Assembly: GCF_000019965.1 (NCBI RefSeq)
Contig: NC_010571.1
Span: 310,001-374,000, forward strand
Reading direction: 5' to 3'
DNA length: 64,000 bases
From: Opitutus terrae PB90-1
Lineage (GTDB): Bacteria > Verrucomicrobiota > Verrucomicrobiia > Opitutales > Opitutaceae
Shown: one piece after another, positions 37,199-48,000 of the stretch
Position numbering within the stretch: position 1 is the first letter of the stretch
How the letters are laid out: each line of letters opens with the position of its first letter
Program-made: the position numbers and the translations under genes
Notes under the pieces: generated by a model
Told to the model about the DNA's origin: nothing
The model's input: the letters and a program-made list of their open reading frames with translations, nothing else
Databases searched by the model: none

Positions 37199-37966
37199 AT
37201 GATTCCGTTCCGCAGTTTGCTGTTGCTCCTCGCTGGTCTGGCCTCGCTCGCGCCCATCGCCCGCGCGTTCGACCACAGCCACGCGCTTTTCGATCGCGTG
37301 CTGAAAGCGCAGGTCCGCGACGGGCGGGTCAACTATGCGGCGCTGCAGGCCGCGCCAAAACCGCTCGACGACTACCTGGCGCAGCTCGCGGCCGTCACCA
37401 CGACCGAGTTCGATGGCTGGTCGCAGCCGGAACGCCTGGCGTTTCTCATCAATCTCTACAACGCCGCTACGTTGAAGCTCATCATCGATCACTATCCGGT
37501 GAAGAGCATCCGCAGCATCGGCTGGCTGCCGGGCGCCGCGTGGAAGCAGGAGGGAGTCGAGGTCTTCGGCCGAAAGATCTCACTCGACGAACTGGAGCAC
37601 GGCATCATTCGCCGGGACTACCGGGAGCCTCGCGTGCACTTCGCCCTCGTCTGCGCGGCGCGCGGCTGCCCGCCGTTGCGCGAAGAGACGTTCGTCGGCG
37701 CACACCTCGACGCACAGCTCGAAGACCAGGGAAAAAGATTCCTAGGCACCGCAGCGAAGAACCGGGTCGATGCCGCGAGCCGCATCGTTTATCTTTCGCC
37801 GATCTTCAAGTGGTTCGCGGAGGACTTCGGCGGGACGGACGGTGCGGTGCTCCAGTTCGTGGCACCCTTCTTGTCCGAGGAGGCGCGACGCGTGCTCGCT
37901 GCCGGCGACTGCAAGATCAGCTACACCGACTATGACTGGTCGCTGAACGATCAGGGGAGCCCATGA
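37199..37966 (+). CDS. exported DUF547-domain protein
   Basis: 255 residues from the ATG at 37199. The earlier frame start (37022) would cross the promoter and the opposite gene. Signal peptide MIPFRSLLLLLAGLASLAPIA, cleaved near ARAFDH. DUF547 blocks: RLAFLINLYNAATLKLI, ISLDELEHGIIRRDY and VHFALVCAARGCPPLREE, with a conserved Cys pair in the last. Function unknown; the domain recurs with arsenosugar genes. Its stop overlaps the TVP38 start by 4 nt, so it heads a three-gene operon (to 40226). Confidence 0.88.
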   Translation: MIPFRSLLLLLAGLASLAPIARAFDHSHALFDRVLKAQVRDGRVNYAALQAAPKPLDDYLAQLAAVTTTEFDGWSQPERLAFLINLYNAATLKLIIDHYPVKSIRSIGWLPGAAWKQEGVEVFGRKISLDELEHGIIRRDYREPRVHFALVCAARGCPPLREETFVGAHLDAQLEDQGKRFLGTAAKNRVDAASRIVYLSPIFKWFAEDFGGTDGAVLQFVAPFLSEEARRVLAAGDCKISYTDYDWSLNDQGSP

Positions 37967-38652
37967 GCATCGTCCGGAAAATCGTCCTCGCGCTCGGGAT
38001 TGCGGCGGTGCTGGCAGCGCTGGTGGTCTTCGATGCGCGAGCGCTTCTGCACGAAGCGCTCGGATGGATCGAACGTCTCGGAGCGTGGGCGCCCGTTGGG
38101 TTTATCCTGCTTTACATCGCCGCCACGGTTCTCTTCGTGCCCGGCTCGGCGCTCACGCTCGGCGCTGGCGCGCTCTTCGGCGTCGGGTTCGGTTCGGCGC
38201 TCGTCTCGGTGGGCGCCACGCTGGGCGCGACGGCGGCGTTTCTGGTCGGGCGGTATTTTGCCCGCGACTGGGTGGCGGCGAAGATCGCGGGCAACGCGTC
38301 CTTCGCCGCGATCGACCGTGCCGTCGCCCGCGAGGGCTGGAAGATTGTCGGACTCACGCGGCTTTCCCCGGCGTTTCCCTTCTCGCTGCTCAATTATGCC
38401 TTTGGGCTCACCCGCGTCTCGCTGCGCGACTACGTGCTTGCCTCGTGGATCGGCATGATGCCGGGCACGGTGATGTATGTGTATCTCGGTTCCCTCGCGC
38501 GGGCCGCGACCCAGCGCCAGCGCACCCCGGCCGAATGGGCCCTCTACGGCGTGGGTCTCGTCGCGACGGTCCTCGTGACGGTCTTCGTCACCCGCCTTGC
38601 GCGCGCAGCCCTCGCCAAACGCTCCTCGCCGTCGGTCGTGCCTCAGCCATGA
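37963..38652 (+). CDS. TVP38/TMEM64 (SNARE-associated, DedA-like) membrane protein
   Basis: 229 residues and about six helices. The central SNARE-associated motif is intact: FVPGSALTLGAGALFGVGFG, GATLGATAAFLVGRYFAR and LTRLSPAFPFSLLNYAFGLT, followed by YVLASWIGMMPGTVMYVYLG. The family is thought to move lipids or small substrates across the inner membrane. The TVP38-oxidoreductase pairing is common in bacteria. Overlaps the genes on both sides by 4 nt. Confidence 0.9.
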   Translation: MSIVRKIVLALGIAAVLAALVVFDARALLHEALGWIERLGAWAPVGFILLYIAATVLFVPGSALTLGAGALFGVGFGSALVSVGATLGATAAFLVGRYFARDWVAAKIAGNASFAAIDRAVAREGWKIVGLTRLSPAFPFSLLNYAFGLTRVSLRDYVLASWIGMMPGTVMYVYLGSLARAATQRQRTPAEWALYGVGLVATVLVTVFVTRLARAALAKRSSPSVVPQP

Positions 38653-40226
38653 AACACCCGCCATTGCTTCAACCGTGGGATGAGCACAATCGCCGGCTGC
38701 AGGCGCACGTCCATCCGTCAGACTGGAAAAGTCCCACGCCAGCGCCGCGCTACAATCTCGTCGTGATCGGCGGTGGGACCGCGGGCCTCGTCACGGCGGC
38801 GGGTGCGGCCGGCCTTGGCGCGAAAGTCGCGCTCATCGAGCGCCACCTGCTCGGCGGCGACTGCCTGAATGTCGGCTGCGTGCCTTCCAAAGCGCTCATC
38901 CGTGCCGCACGGGCGGCGGCCGAGGCACGCGCGAGTGCCCGCTTCGGAGTGAAAATCACCGGCGAAGTGGCGGTGGACTTTTCCGCGGTGATGGAGCGGA
39001 TGCGCCGGCTGCGCGCCGACCTGAGTCCGCACGACTCCGCCGCGCGCTTTCGCGAGCTGGGCGTCGATGTCTTCATCGGCGAGGCGCGTTTCGCCTCCGG
39101 CGACACCGTGCAGGTCGGCGGGCAGGCGCTGCGCTTCGCCAAGGCAGTCATCGCCACGGGTGCGCGTGCCTCGGCTCCGCCCATCACCGGCCTGGCGGAG
39201 GTGCCTTATCTCACCAACGAAACCCTTTTCTCGCTGACCGAGTTGCCGCGCCGCCTCGCGATCGTCGGCGCCGGTCCGATCGGTTGCGAGATGGCGCAGG
39301 CTTTCGCTCGTTTCGGCGCGGAGGTCACACTGATCGAATCGGCGGCAGGCATTCTGCCGCGCGAGGATCGCGAGGCCGCCGAAATCCTGCGCGCCGCGCT
39401 CGAGCGCGACGGCGTCAGGATTCTCTGCGATGGACGGGACCTGAAGGTCGCCCGCGCTCCCGACGACGGTGTGATTTGGCAGCTCGCCTCGGCCGGCCAG
39501 CAACAGGCCGGCCACGCCGACCGGCTCCTCGTCGCCGTCGGCCGGGCGCCGAATGTCGAGGGACTCGGGCTCGAGGCCGCCGGAATCGCGTTCGGCCGGC
39601 AGGGGGTGAAGGTGGACGATTTCCTTCGGACAACGAACCGACGCGTCTACGCCTGCGGCGACGTGTGCTCGCGTTTCCAGTTCACGCATGCGGCCGACTT
39701 CATGGCGCGGATCGTCATCCAGAACGCTCTCTTCAAGGGTCGCCGCCGCGTCAGCGCGCTCACGATTCCGTGGTCGACCTATACCTCGCCGGAAGTGGCG
39801 CAGATCGGGCTCGGCCCCGCCGACGCGAAGGTGCGTGGTCTGGCGATGGACACCTTCACCCAGCCGCTCGCCAAAGTGGATCGGGCGATCCTCGACGACG
39901 AAGCGGACGGCTTCGTGCGGGTCCACGTGCGTCGGGGCACGGACCAGATCGTCGGGGCGACGGTGGTTGCCGCGCACGCCGGCGACACGATCGGCGAACT
40001 CTCGCTGGCCATGACCAACAAGATCGGTCTCGGCCGCGTCGGGGCCGCGATCCATCCCTACCCCACGCAGGCCGAAGCGATCCGCCGAGTCGGCGACCTC
40101 TACAGCCGCACCCGACTGACTCCGTGGGTGAAACGGGTTTTCTCCTGGTGGCTCGCGTGGCAACGGGCCGAGTTCGGCCAGCGCAGGTCACCGCAAGCAC
40201 GACCTCACCCGCTCATGGCGCCCTGA
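38649..40226 (+). CDS. FAD-dependent pyridine-nucleotide disulfide oxidoreductase, mercuric-reductase-like
   Basis: 525 residues. FAD motif VVIGGGTAGLVTAAG (residues 38-52), redox-active disulfide GGDCLNVGCVPSKAL (Cys72, Cys77), NAD(P)H motif LAIVGAGPIGCEMAQAF and second FAD motif RRVYACGDVCSRFQFTHAAD. The dimerisation domain keeps HPYPTQAE, whose His normally acts with the disulfide. There is no N-terminal heavy-metal-binding domain and no C-terminal Cys pair, so it is not a true MerA. It extends ~30 residues before the FAD motif. Probably reduces a disulfide or an arsenical intermediate; the substrate is not known. Confidence 0.9.
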   Translation: MKHPPLLQPWDEHNRRLQAHVHPSDWKSPTPAPRYNLVVIGGGTAGLVTAAGAAGLGAKVALIERHLLGGDCLNVGCVPSKALIRAARAAAEARASARFGVKITGEVAVDFSAVMERMRRLRADLSPHDSAARFRELGVDVFIGEARFASGDTVQVGGQALRFAKAVIATGARASAPPITGLAEVPYLTNETLFSLTELPRRLAIVGAGPIGCEMAQAFARFGAEVTLIESAAGILPREDREAAEILRAALERDGVRILCDGRDLKVARAPDDGVIWQLASAGQQQAGHADRLLVAVGRAPNVEGLGLEAAGIAFGRQGVKVDDFLRTTNRRVYACGDVCSRFQFTHAADFMARIVIQNALFKGRRRVSALTIPWSTYTSPEVAQIGLGPADAKVRGLAMDTFTQPLAKVDRAILDDEADGFVRVHVRRGTDQIVGATVVAAHAGDTIGELSLAMTNKIGLGRVGAAIHPYPTQAEAIRRVGDLYSRTRLTPWVKRVFSWWLAWQRAEFGQRRSPQARPHPLMAP

Positions 40227-40296
40227 GCCCGCACTGACAGACGCCGCAGGGTTTTCGCCATCAGCGTTGAGCCCGGCCAGCGCACTGTGCCACGCG

Positions 40297-41307
40297 CTAC
40301 GGAGCGTGCGACGCGGACGTGAGTGCGCGTTCCTTCCTTGCCGCCAGGACGAGCAGCACGACGGCAACAATCGCGAAAAGGGTGTTGCCGACGAGATCGA
40401 TCACGCCCTTCGAGCCAGCGACCGGTTCTTGAGGAAAACCATGGCAGGCATAGGCGAGCATCGCGCCCCCAGCGACCGCAACCGTGTGCAGCGGAGTCCA
40501 CGCCGCACGACGCGCGAACACGACCAGCAGGACGAAGCCGACGAGGTCGAGCGCCCACTGAGCGCCGGCCAAGAGCCAGTCTTGCACCAGCCGGTTGACG
40601 GACATGAACCCCAGTCCCCACAGCAACGCGAGCGCGCCCATGACCCACACGCCCGGCACCGCGCCAGCCGGCCGCGTCGCCTTCGGCCGGCAGCGGAGCG
40701 CGAGGATGACGACCAGCGCGAGCACGATCCAAGTCGAGACCAGCTGAACGTTCGATGCGGTGAACGGGTCCTGTTTGCGCGTGGCACCGTGCACGAGCAG
40801 GGCGCCGCCGATCATCAACCCGGCGGAAATACCGAGGCCGATCCTTCCCAGCCAGGGCTGCGTTCGCCGCTCAGGGAAGAGCGCCTCCACGATCGCGATC
40901 GGCACCGAAATACTCCACACGGTGTGCAGCGTCAGGACGAACGGCGTCCACCACGCGCTCATCCCAAGCGCCGGCACGTAGCCGTGGCGGAGCAGGTGCA
41001 GGCCAAGATAGTTCGGGTTGAAGAGTGTCTGGATGACGATGCCTTCCTCGAAAATGCCGTAGGCCAATGCCAGCAGCAGCAGGGTCGCCCACCCGCGACC
41101 GAGTCGCCGCGCCGTCTCGCGAACGATAACTGCGCCGCCGCCGTACAGCGGGCCGACGACCAGGACGATCCATATGGCATCGATCGCGAAGTCGCCGAGA
41201 AGCATTTCGGCCACGAAGGGTGACAGGAAGAACAACGCGAACGCCGGAGCAACCCGGCGGAAGCCGCGCGGAGCGGACGAAATCGAAACATCATCGTTTG
41301 CATTCAT
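40297..41307 (-). CDS. polytopic membrane protein of unknown function
   Basis: 336 residues with eight to ten hydrophobic segments. A possible catalytic-like stretch is ALAYGIFEEGIVIQTLFNPNY, where a Glu-Glu pair inside a helix recalls CPBP intramembrane proteases. The rest of the CPBP pattern (second His motif F-x3-H) is not convincing, so I do not assign it. It lies downstream of a damaged TetR-type gene on the same strand and may have been its target. It is convergent with the FAD oxidoreductase and separate from the arsenosugar operons. Confidence 0.6.
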   Translation of the reverse strand: MNANDDVSISSAPRGFRRVAPAFALFFLSPFVAEMLLGDFAIDAIWIVLVVGPLYGGGAVIVRETARRLGRGWATLLLLALAYGIFEEGIVIQTLFNPNYLGLHLLRHGYVPALGMSAWWTPFVLTLHTVWSISVPIAIVEALFPERRTQPWLGRIGLGISAGLMIGGALLVHGATRKQDPFTASNVQLVSTWIVLALVVILALRCRPKATRPAGAVPGVWVMGALALLWGLGFMSVNRLVQDWLLAGAQWALDLVGFVLLVVFARRAAWTPLHTVAVAGGAMLAYACHGFPQEPVAGSKGVIDLVGNTLFAIVAVVLLVLAARKERALTSASHAP

Positions 41308-41366
41308 AGCGAATCCTCAGCGGCGTCCGCGCGATTTTGCGTGGAGAAGTCGAAGATCGTTAAAAT

Positions 41367-41747
41367 CTACTCGGCGTAATCTGAAAGCGAAATCGCCGAG
41401 TCCGCTGCGCATTGGCCGAACTCGCCATTGATGGCGTGCATCAACGTCGCAGCCGTGGGTTTCACCGCGAAGTCACGGAACTCGCCGTTCTTCTGCCCTT
41501 CCGACAGGAAGCGGCCGAGAATTCGCAGATTGGCCTTTTCGACCTCGTCCCGCAGATAGAGCCCGCCGGCGCGATTCAGATGATTGAGCAGGAGAGGCGA
41601 AATCGTCAGCAAACGCGCGCGGTGCTGCTCCAGAACGCCGAACTCCGGCGTGAGGAAGGCCGCTGCCGTCCACGCGTAGAGGTTTCCGCCGCCACTCTCG
41701 GCGAATAAGTCCCAGATCGCCACGTGCCGGAAATAATAAGTCGCCAC
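41367..41747 (-). pseudogene. TetR-family regulator remnant lacking the DNA-binding N-terminus
   Basis: 126 residues. The first residues ATYYFRHVAIWDLFAES resemble the end of a TetR helix-turn-helix (T-x-Y-Y-x-F-x-x-K-x-x-L-F). The remainder, including NRAGGLYLRDEVEKANLRIL and SEGQKNGEFRDF, looks like a TetR ligand-binding domain. About 45 N-terminal residues are missing, and an in-frame TGA lies seven codons upstream of the GTG at 41747. It follows that the product could not bind DNA. Alternatively it is an intact small protein of other descent; the match is by eye. Confidence 0.45.
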
Positions 41748-41763
41748 AGGATGGCTTCTATTG

Positions 41764-41783
41764 GCTCAGGTACTGACCTGAGC
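41764..41783. promoter_or_regulatory. operator-like palindrome GCTCAGGT-N4-ACCTGAGC
   Basis: Perfect 8-bp arms, 41764-41771 and 41776-41783, with an ACTG centre. It lies 17 bp upstream of the TetR remnant, the usual place and size for a TetR-family operator. The rest of the 41748-42015 gap (268 bp) has no gene and no clear promoter. Confidence 0.55.
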
Positions 41784-42015
41784 ACTGGCCTTCTCCTTGG
41801 TGTGCAGGTACAGAAATCTGCGCCAGATCGGGTGTCCCATTAACTCGCAACGCGGCAGCTAAGTTTTGCGGCGAGAGAGTTCTTCCGCTTCAGGCCAGCT
41901 TCAACCATCCCCAACGCCCTTCTCTGCCATCCCCGATCGCGGCTTGGCTCTGCCATCCCTGCATGCGCCGCACAGGTAGCAAAACCGGCCTCGTTCTTCG
42001 TCCAGACTCTCCCCT

Positions 42016-45000
42016 ATGAAAAACACTGTCTGCCGGCTCGCACTCGCGTTAATAGGAACGACGCTCTTCGCGCCTTATGTCGGGTCCGCAGCCAGCGTCA
42101 CCGGTGGCGCGACCGCAGAACTCCTCGACTGGACCGCTCTCGATGGCAAGGTCTATGACGTGGTGAGGCTGACCGGCCCGACGGCGACGGTGTCCGCAGA
42201 CGCCGGACAGCACGTCCGCGTCCGGTTCCTGGACAAGCACGGCGATTTGGTGAACGTCGATTTTTCTGGGGCGGGAACCCTCACCATCGCCTTGGATCCG
42301 GCCACTGCCAGCAGTGCACCTATTCCCGCGGCGCTCTACAACCTTCCTAGTGTGGAGTTCATGCAGGGAGATGCAGCGCTGACGATCGTAAACGCTAATG
42401 AAACGTCCAACTTGACGGTGTTTCCGAGCGGTCGCGGAACAGAAGTGGACCGGTCATTTCTTCGCAGCGATATCACTTACGAGGGCTGGGCCGATATCAC
42501 GCGTGTGACGATCGTCGGCCGGGCTCCTTTTCCCAGCAAGTTCGGGTTCCTCAACACTGCCTACGTCCGATACGGTGCAACCTCAGGGATCACTGGCATT
42601 TCAGCCGGGGATGTCGAGCTATGGGGTTCGGTGCCGATCAGTGATGTTGAGGCTTCGGGAACAGCAACGCCTTGCCTGATGTTTGGCACGACCATGACAG
42701 TCCGGATATTCGGGGGCGATCTCGCCCAACCGAATGGAAAACCGATTCTTCTGCGCGGGACGTCCCCAGCGATCCTACATTTCAATGAGGGATTCGATTC
42801 AAATGACGTTATGTTGCCGACCCAGCCGAATCGAGGCACGTTCACAGGCCAGCCTCCGTCGTTCTGGACACACCCATCGAGCGCGATCGTCGTGGAGGAC
42901 AGGAGTGGCGTATTCGCAGTGAACGCCGGCAACACGACCACCTACCAATGGGCGCGCAACGGTGTCAGTCTAGTGGGAGCGACCAGCCAGACTCTGACGG
43001 TCAGCCATGCACAACCTGCATCCACCGGCGTTTATCAGGTGCTTGCTACCAACTGGTGTAGCGCAGACTCGAGTCTGCCGGCTATTCTGGGCATCACCAC
43101 CACGAGCAAGGTGCTGGGCGCTGGACAGGAGCTGGAACCACATAACCTCGTCCACCCTGCCGGATATACCTTCGATCAGGTGCTCGTCACTGGCGCGGCG
43201 CTGAGCGTCACCTCTGATTTCAATGTCACCAGCAATTCTTGGGAGGTCACCCGGCTGCTGTTCATCGACCTCGACGATGACCTGGTAGCGGTGGAATTCA
43301 GAGGCCCGGGCACGCTCTCGGTCGTATTGGATGATGCCGTCGGCCCGGCGGCTCCGCTGAAGTACAACCAACCGAGCGTCCAATACATCAAAGGCCATGC
43401 CGGGCTGATCATCGCCGGAGCGGACGAGCGTACGCATCTGTCGATCACCAGCGTTGGCCGCGCCACGACGTTCGATCCGACGGGCACATTCGACATTACG
43501 GCCCCAATCACCGCAATCAATGACCCGGCGAACAACGGTAGCCCTTTGTTTACGGGCCAAGAAGCGACCGCCTACGACGGTATCGCGGACATCGCGTATA
43601 TCGCTGTTCTCAGCAATAACGGGAAGTTCGGTGGAATCGATGCCGCGAATGCCAACTGTTTCGCGTCACGCGGGCTCGCTGGTATTTTTGCGCCGGGCGT
43701 CGTCTTCACCGGGCCCGTGTTGCTCGGTAATGTGACCGCATTCGACAGCGCCACGCCGGTACTGGTTTTTGGCACAACGGCTGATCTTGATCTGCGCATC
43801 GTGGGTGGAAATCTAGCGCAGCCAAACGGACGGAACCTGTACGCGAGCGGCTTTGGGAGCCCCTCCGATATCCAGTTTGTCGCAGGCGCAGATTCTCATG
43901 GACGTGCGATCGCAGCGAACACGAACGAAGCTGTATTCGAACCTTACCCGGTGACTGGACAATCACCCGGCATCATCAGCGCGGCCTCAGCTACCTTCGT
44001 CGTCGGCCAGCGAGGGACCTTTGCGGTGGAGGGCACCGGCACACCCGCACCAACTATTTCCGTGCAGGGACTCCCGACTTGGGCGAGCCTTAGCAATGAT
44101 GGCGTAATCTCTGGAATCCCGCCGATCGCGGGGCCATCGACACTGACGGTCACCGCAGCTAACGGCGTCGGCGCACCGATCAGCCAGACATTCATCCTCC
44201 AGGTCCTCGACCCGCTGGTCGTCGAACCGCCCCGGGCCGGCACGGTATGGGCCGGTAGTAGCATCACCCTGTATGCAAGCGCCTCGGGCGGCGGCGACCT
44301 GACTTACCAATGGCGCCATGAGGGGCAACCGATCAGCGGAGCGACTTCGAGCAGCTATACCATTCCGAGCGCGACTATGAGCGATGCCGGACTCTACGAC
44401 GTCGTCGTCTCTCGATTTGACCGGCAGCTCGTCTCCGGTGCAGCCGTTCTCTCCGTTGCGCCCGCAAGCTATGCTTTCCCTGGCATAATGCGCGTCGATC
44501 CATCGTTCCACCCGATGATCGAGAAACTCGGGGGGCAGATCTATGCGCTCGCACAGCAGCCGGACGGCCAGTTGATCATAGGAGGTGAGTTCAGCCGGCT
44601 GAACGGTGTCGTGCGCCCGAATATCGCACGGACTGACGGTACCGGAGCGGTAGACCTCACGTTTGACCCCGGCAAAGGTCCCAATGACTCGGTCCGTCGG
44701 ATTGTGCGGCAACCCGATGGGAAGATCCTGGTTGCGGGGGATTTCACGAGTTACGGAGGGTTCCCGCGCTACCATGTCGCCCGAATCAACGCGGACGGTA
44801 CTTTGGATCACTCCTTCGACCCCGGAGCAGGTCCGAATGGAGAGGTAGTCGCCCTCGCATTGGAACCGAACGGGAAGATTATTCTCGGAGGGTCATTTTT
44901 GAGCTGCGACGGCCTATCACGCCCACGCGTGGTCCGGCTGAACTCCAACGGCGCAGTGGACACAACGTTCAATCCCGGTTCGGGCGCTAACAACCCGGTC

Positions 45001-48000
45001 TCAGCAGTCGCCCTGCAACCAGATGGGAAAATTGTGATCGCTGGTAGCTTTATTCAATATAACGGCGTACTTCGCCCGCGAGTCGCAAGGCTGCATCCGG
45101 ACGGTTCACTTGACACTAGTTTCGTATTCCCGGCTGACGGATTGCTTCTTCCCACCAGCCTCGCGCTGCAGCCAGACGGGAAGGTTCTTGTCGGCACGTT
45201 CTCCGGTCCGAAGCTCCTGAGGTTGAACGCCGACGGTTCGGTAGATGACTCATTCTCCGTTGCGCCAACCAATCCGGTATTGACGCTCGCGCTGCAACCG
45301 GACGGGAAGATCGTAGTAGGTGCCGGATATGACCCAGGAAGCGGACTTCCTACCCAATATATCACTCGTTTCAATCCGACAGGTACGGTGGATTCCGGCT
45401 TCAGTCCAGGCAATACGTTGCCCATCCATGTTCGAGCTCTGGCGCTGGCAGCGGATGGCAGTGTGACGATCGGTGGCACCGACGCATTCGCCGGCTCGAG
45501 CGAAGCGCGAGTTTTGAGGCTCACAGCCGATGGCACAGCCGATCCATCATTGGCAGTCGCTTTACGCTCTCTTGCGACCATTCAGCGAATGCAAAGACAA
45601 CGCGATGGGAAGCTTATCATTGTCGGAGATTTTCAGTACGTCGACAACGTGGAACAAAGCGGCATCGCCCGACTGAATGCGAACGGCAGCAGAGATGAAT
45701 CCTTTAGCGCCGGTAGTGGCGCTGATGACAAGATCGCTGAATTGCTGCTGCAGCCTGACGGGAAAATTCTCGTCGCCGGGCGATTCAGCCACATTGCGGG
45801 CGTGGCGCGCCAACGCATTGGCCGGCTCCTCAGCGATGGCAGCCTCGATCTCAGCTTCGATCCTGGAACGGGGCCGGATGGCGAGATCAAGGCGATGGGA
45901 CTTCAATTGGATGGGCGAATCTTGATTGCGGGGGGATTCGTGAGCTATCGGGGCGAACGGCGACTGTATGTCGCGCGGGCCGAGCCAGACGGCTCGCTTG
46001 ACTCGACCTTCCAGACCAACGGCACCGGGCCGGGTGGACTCATCGAGCATCTGGTGCTGCAGCGTGACGGGAAGATCGTGCTTGGGGGAACGTTCACCAC
46101 CTACAATGGCACGCCACAAGCGAAGCTGGTCCGACTCAATCCGGACGGATCGCTGGACATGTCGTTTTCCTCGGGGCTGCCCACCGACCGTACGCTGCTG
46201 GGGATCTGGGCGCTTCCGAACGAAGAGCTGCTCGTTAGCCTCGAGGGTTCGGAAAGCCTAGTGCGGTTGAGGTCGTCCGGTATGTTGGATTCAGACTTTG
46301 TGACGGGAAACCTTGCGCCGGTTTTGGTGCAGGCCGGATCGGTGTTGGTCCAGGCTGACGACTACGTCTTGGTGGGCCGCTCCCTGGATATCGCTACCCC
46401 GGCGGATCCTGCTCCGCCGGGGCTGGTGAGAGTGCGTAGAAATGGCACCGTTGATCCGGGCTTTGCCATTCCCGGTCTCCGCGACGCACAGGTTTCGCAG
46501 ATTCTCATGCTAGATGATGGCCAGCTTCTCCTCGCCGGTACTCATTTCTCCGACGGGTATGTACATCAGGGAGGAGTAGCTAGGCTGATGGGGGCGTTTC
46601 ACCCGTGGTTCACCAGCCCAGATGAACGCACGTTTACGGTGGGCACCCAGAATGTGGCGACGGTTACCGCCGGCGGTGTGCCTGCACCGCGATACGACGT
46701 GACTGACGGCCAGTTTCCATCATGGGCCAGTTTGAGTCCAATAACGGGGGTGATCTCGGGCACGCCTTTCTCATCTGCGGGCTCGCCCTTCACGTTTACG
46801 ATCAAAGCCAGCAACGGAGTCGGAACCGACGCGTTTCAGACATTCACGCTGCGGGTGGCGGAGGGTTCCATCTCTATCGCCCCTCTCCAAAGCGAAACCG
46901 CGACCGCGGGCGAAACTATCACGTGGTCGGCATCGGTCACCGGCGAAACGCCAGCGTCGTATCAGTGGCGCGTGAACGGCCAACCTATCGCCGGTGCGAC
47001 TTCAGCGAGCTACACGATTCCGGCGGTCACCATGCATGATGCGGGACACTACGAGGTGGTGGTGACCAGCGCCGTCGGCCAATCGTTCATCTCGGTCGCG
47101 GGCAACCTCGACGTCGCGCCCACACGATATCCCGGCGCGATGCAGCTCGATCCCACATTCGCCCCGCTGATTGAAGCTGCGGGCGGAACAATTCTAAGCA
47201 TCGCCCGACAACCCGATGGGAAACTCGTCGCAGGCGGATCATTCTCCCGGATCAACGGCGTGCTCCGTCGGAATCTGGCGCGACTGAATGCCGACGGTTC
47301 GGTCGATCTCACATTTGACCCCGGGCTCGGGCCCGATCAGCCGGTCTACAAGGTGCTCGTGCAGCCCGACGGAAAGATTCTGTTGGGCGGCGAGTTCGTG
47401 CACTACGACGGCGTCACTCGTGGCCGGATTGCCCGGGTGAACAGCGATGGTTCACTGGATCATGCGTTCGCGGACGGCATCGGCGCCGGCGGTCGTATCG
47501 AGGCAATCGCGCTGCAGCCGGACGGAAAAATCGTCACGGGCGGATGGTTCCAGACATTCGGTGGGCTCAGCCGTTCACGCTGCGTGCGACTCAACCCTGA
47601 CGGAACCGTGGATAGCTCGTTCGACGTAGGCGATGGCGCGGGCGTGAAGGACCTCAAGCTGCTCTCGGACGGGCATATCCTCCTCGCGGGCCCATTCACC
47701 AGTTACAATGGCCAGCCGCGGGCCGGCCTCGTCCGATTAAAAGCCGACGGGAGTGTCGATCCGGAGTTTGTGCCGGACACATGGAGCGGGCTCGACGCGA
47801 CGAGCCTCGCCATTCAGCCGGATGGAAAGCTCATTGTGGGCGCCAGCAGTTTCGAGCAGAACGGACCCGACCTGCTGCGTCTCAACCAAGATGGTTCGCG
47901 CGACACCGGCTTCACGCCGCCACCCTTTCGGAATATCGATGCGCTTGAACTTCGAGCGGACGGCAAGATCCTCATCGGTGGAAGCTTCAGAAGCGCGGGC

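Noticed and set aside
38649-40226. True mercuric reductase (merA)
   Set aside because: No N-terminal metal-binding domain, no C-terminal vicinal Cys pair, and no merR, merT or merP genes.
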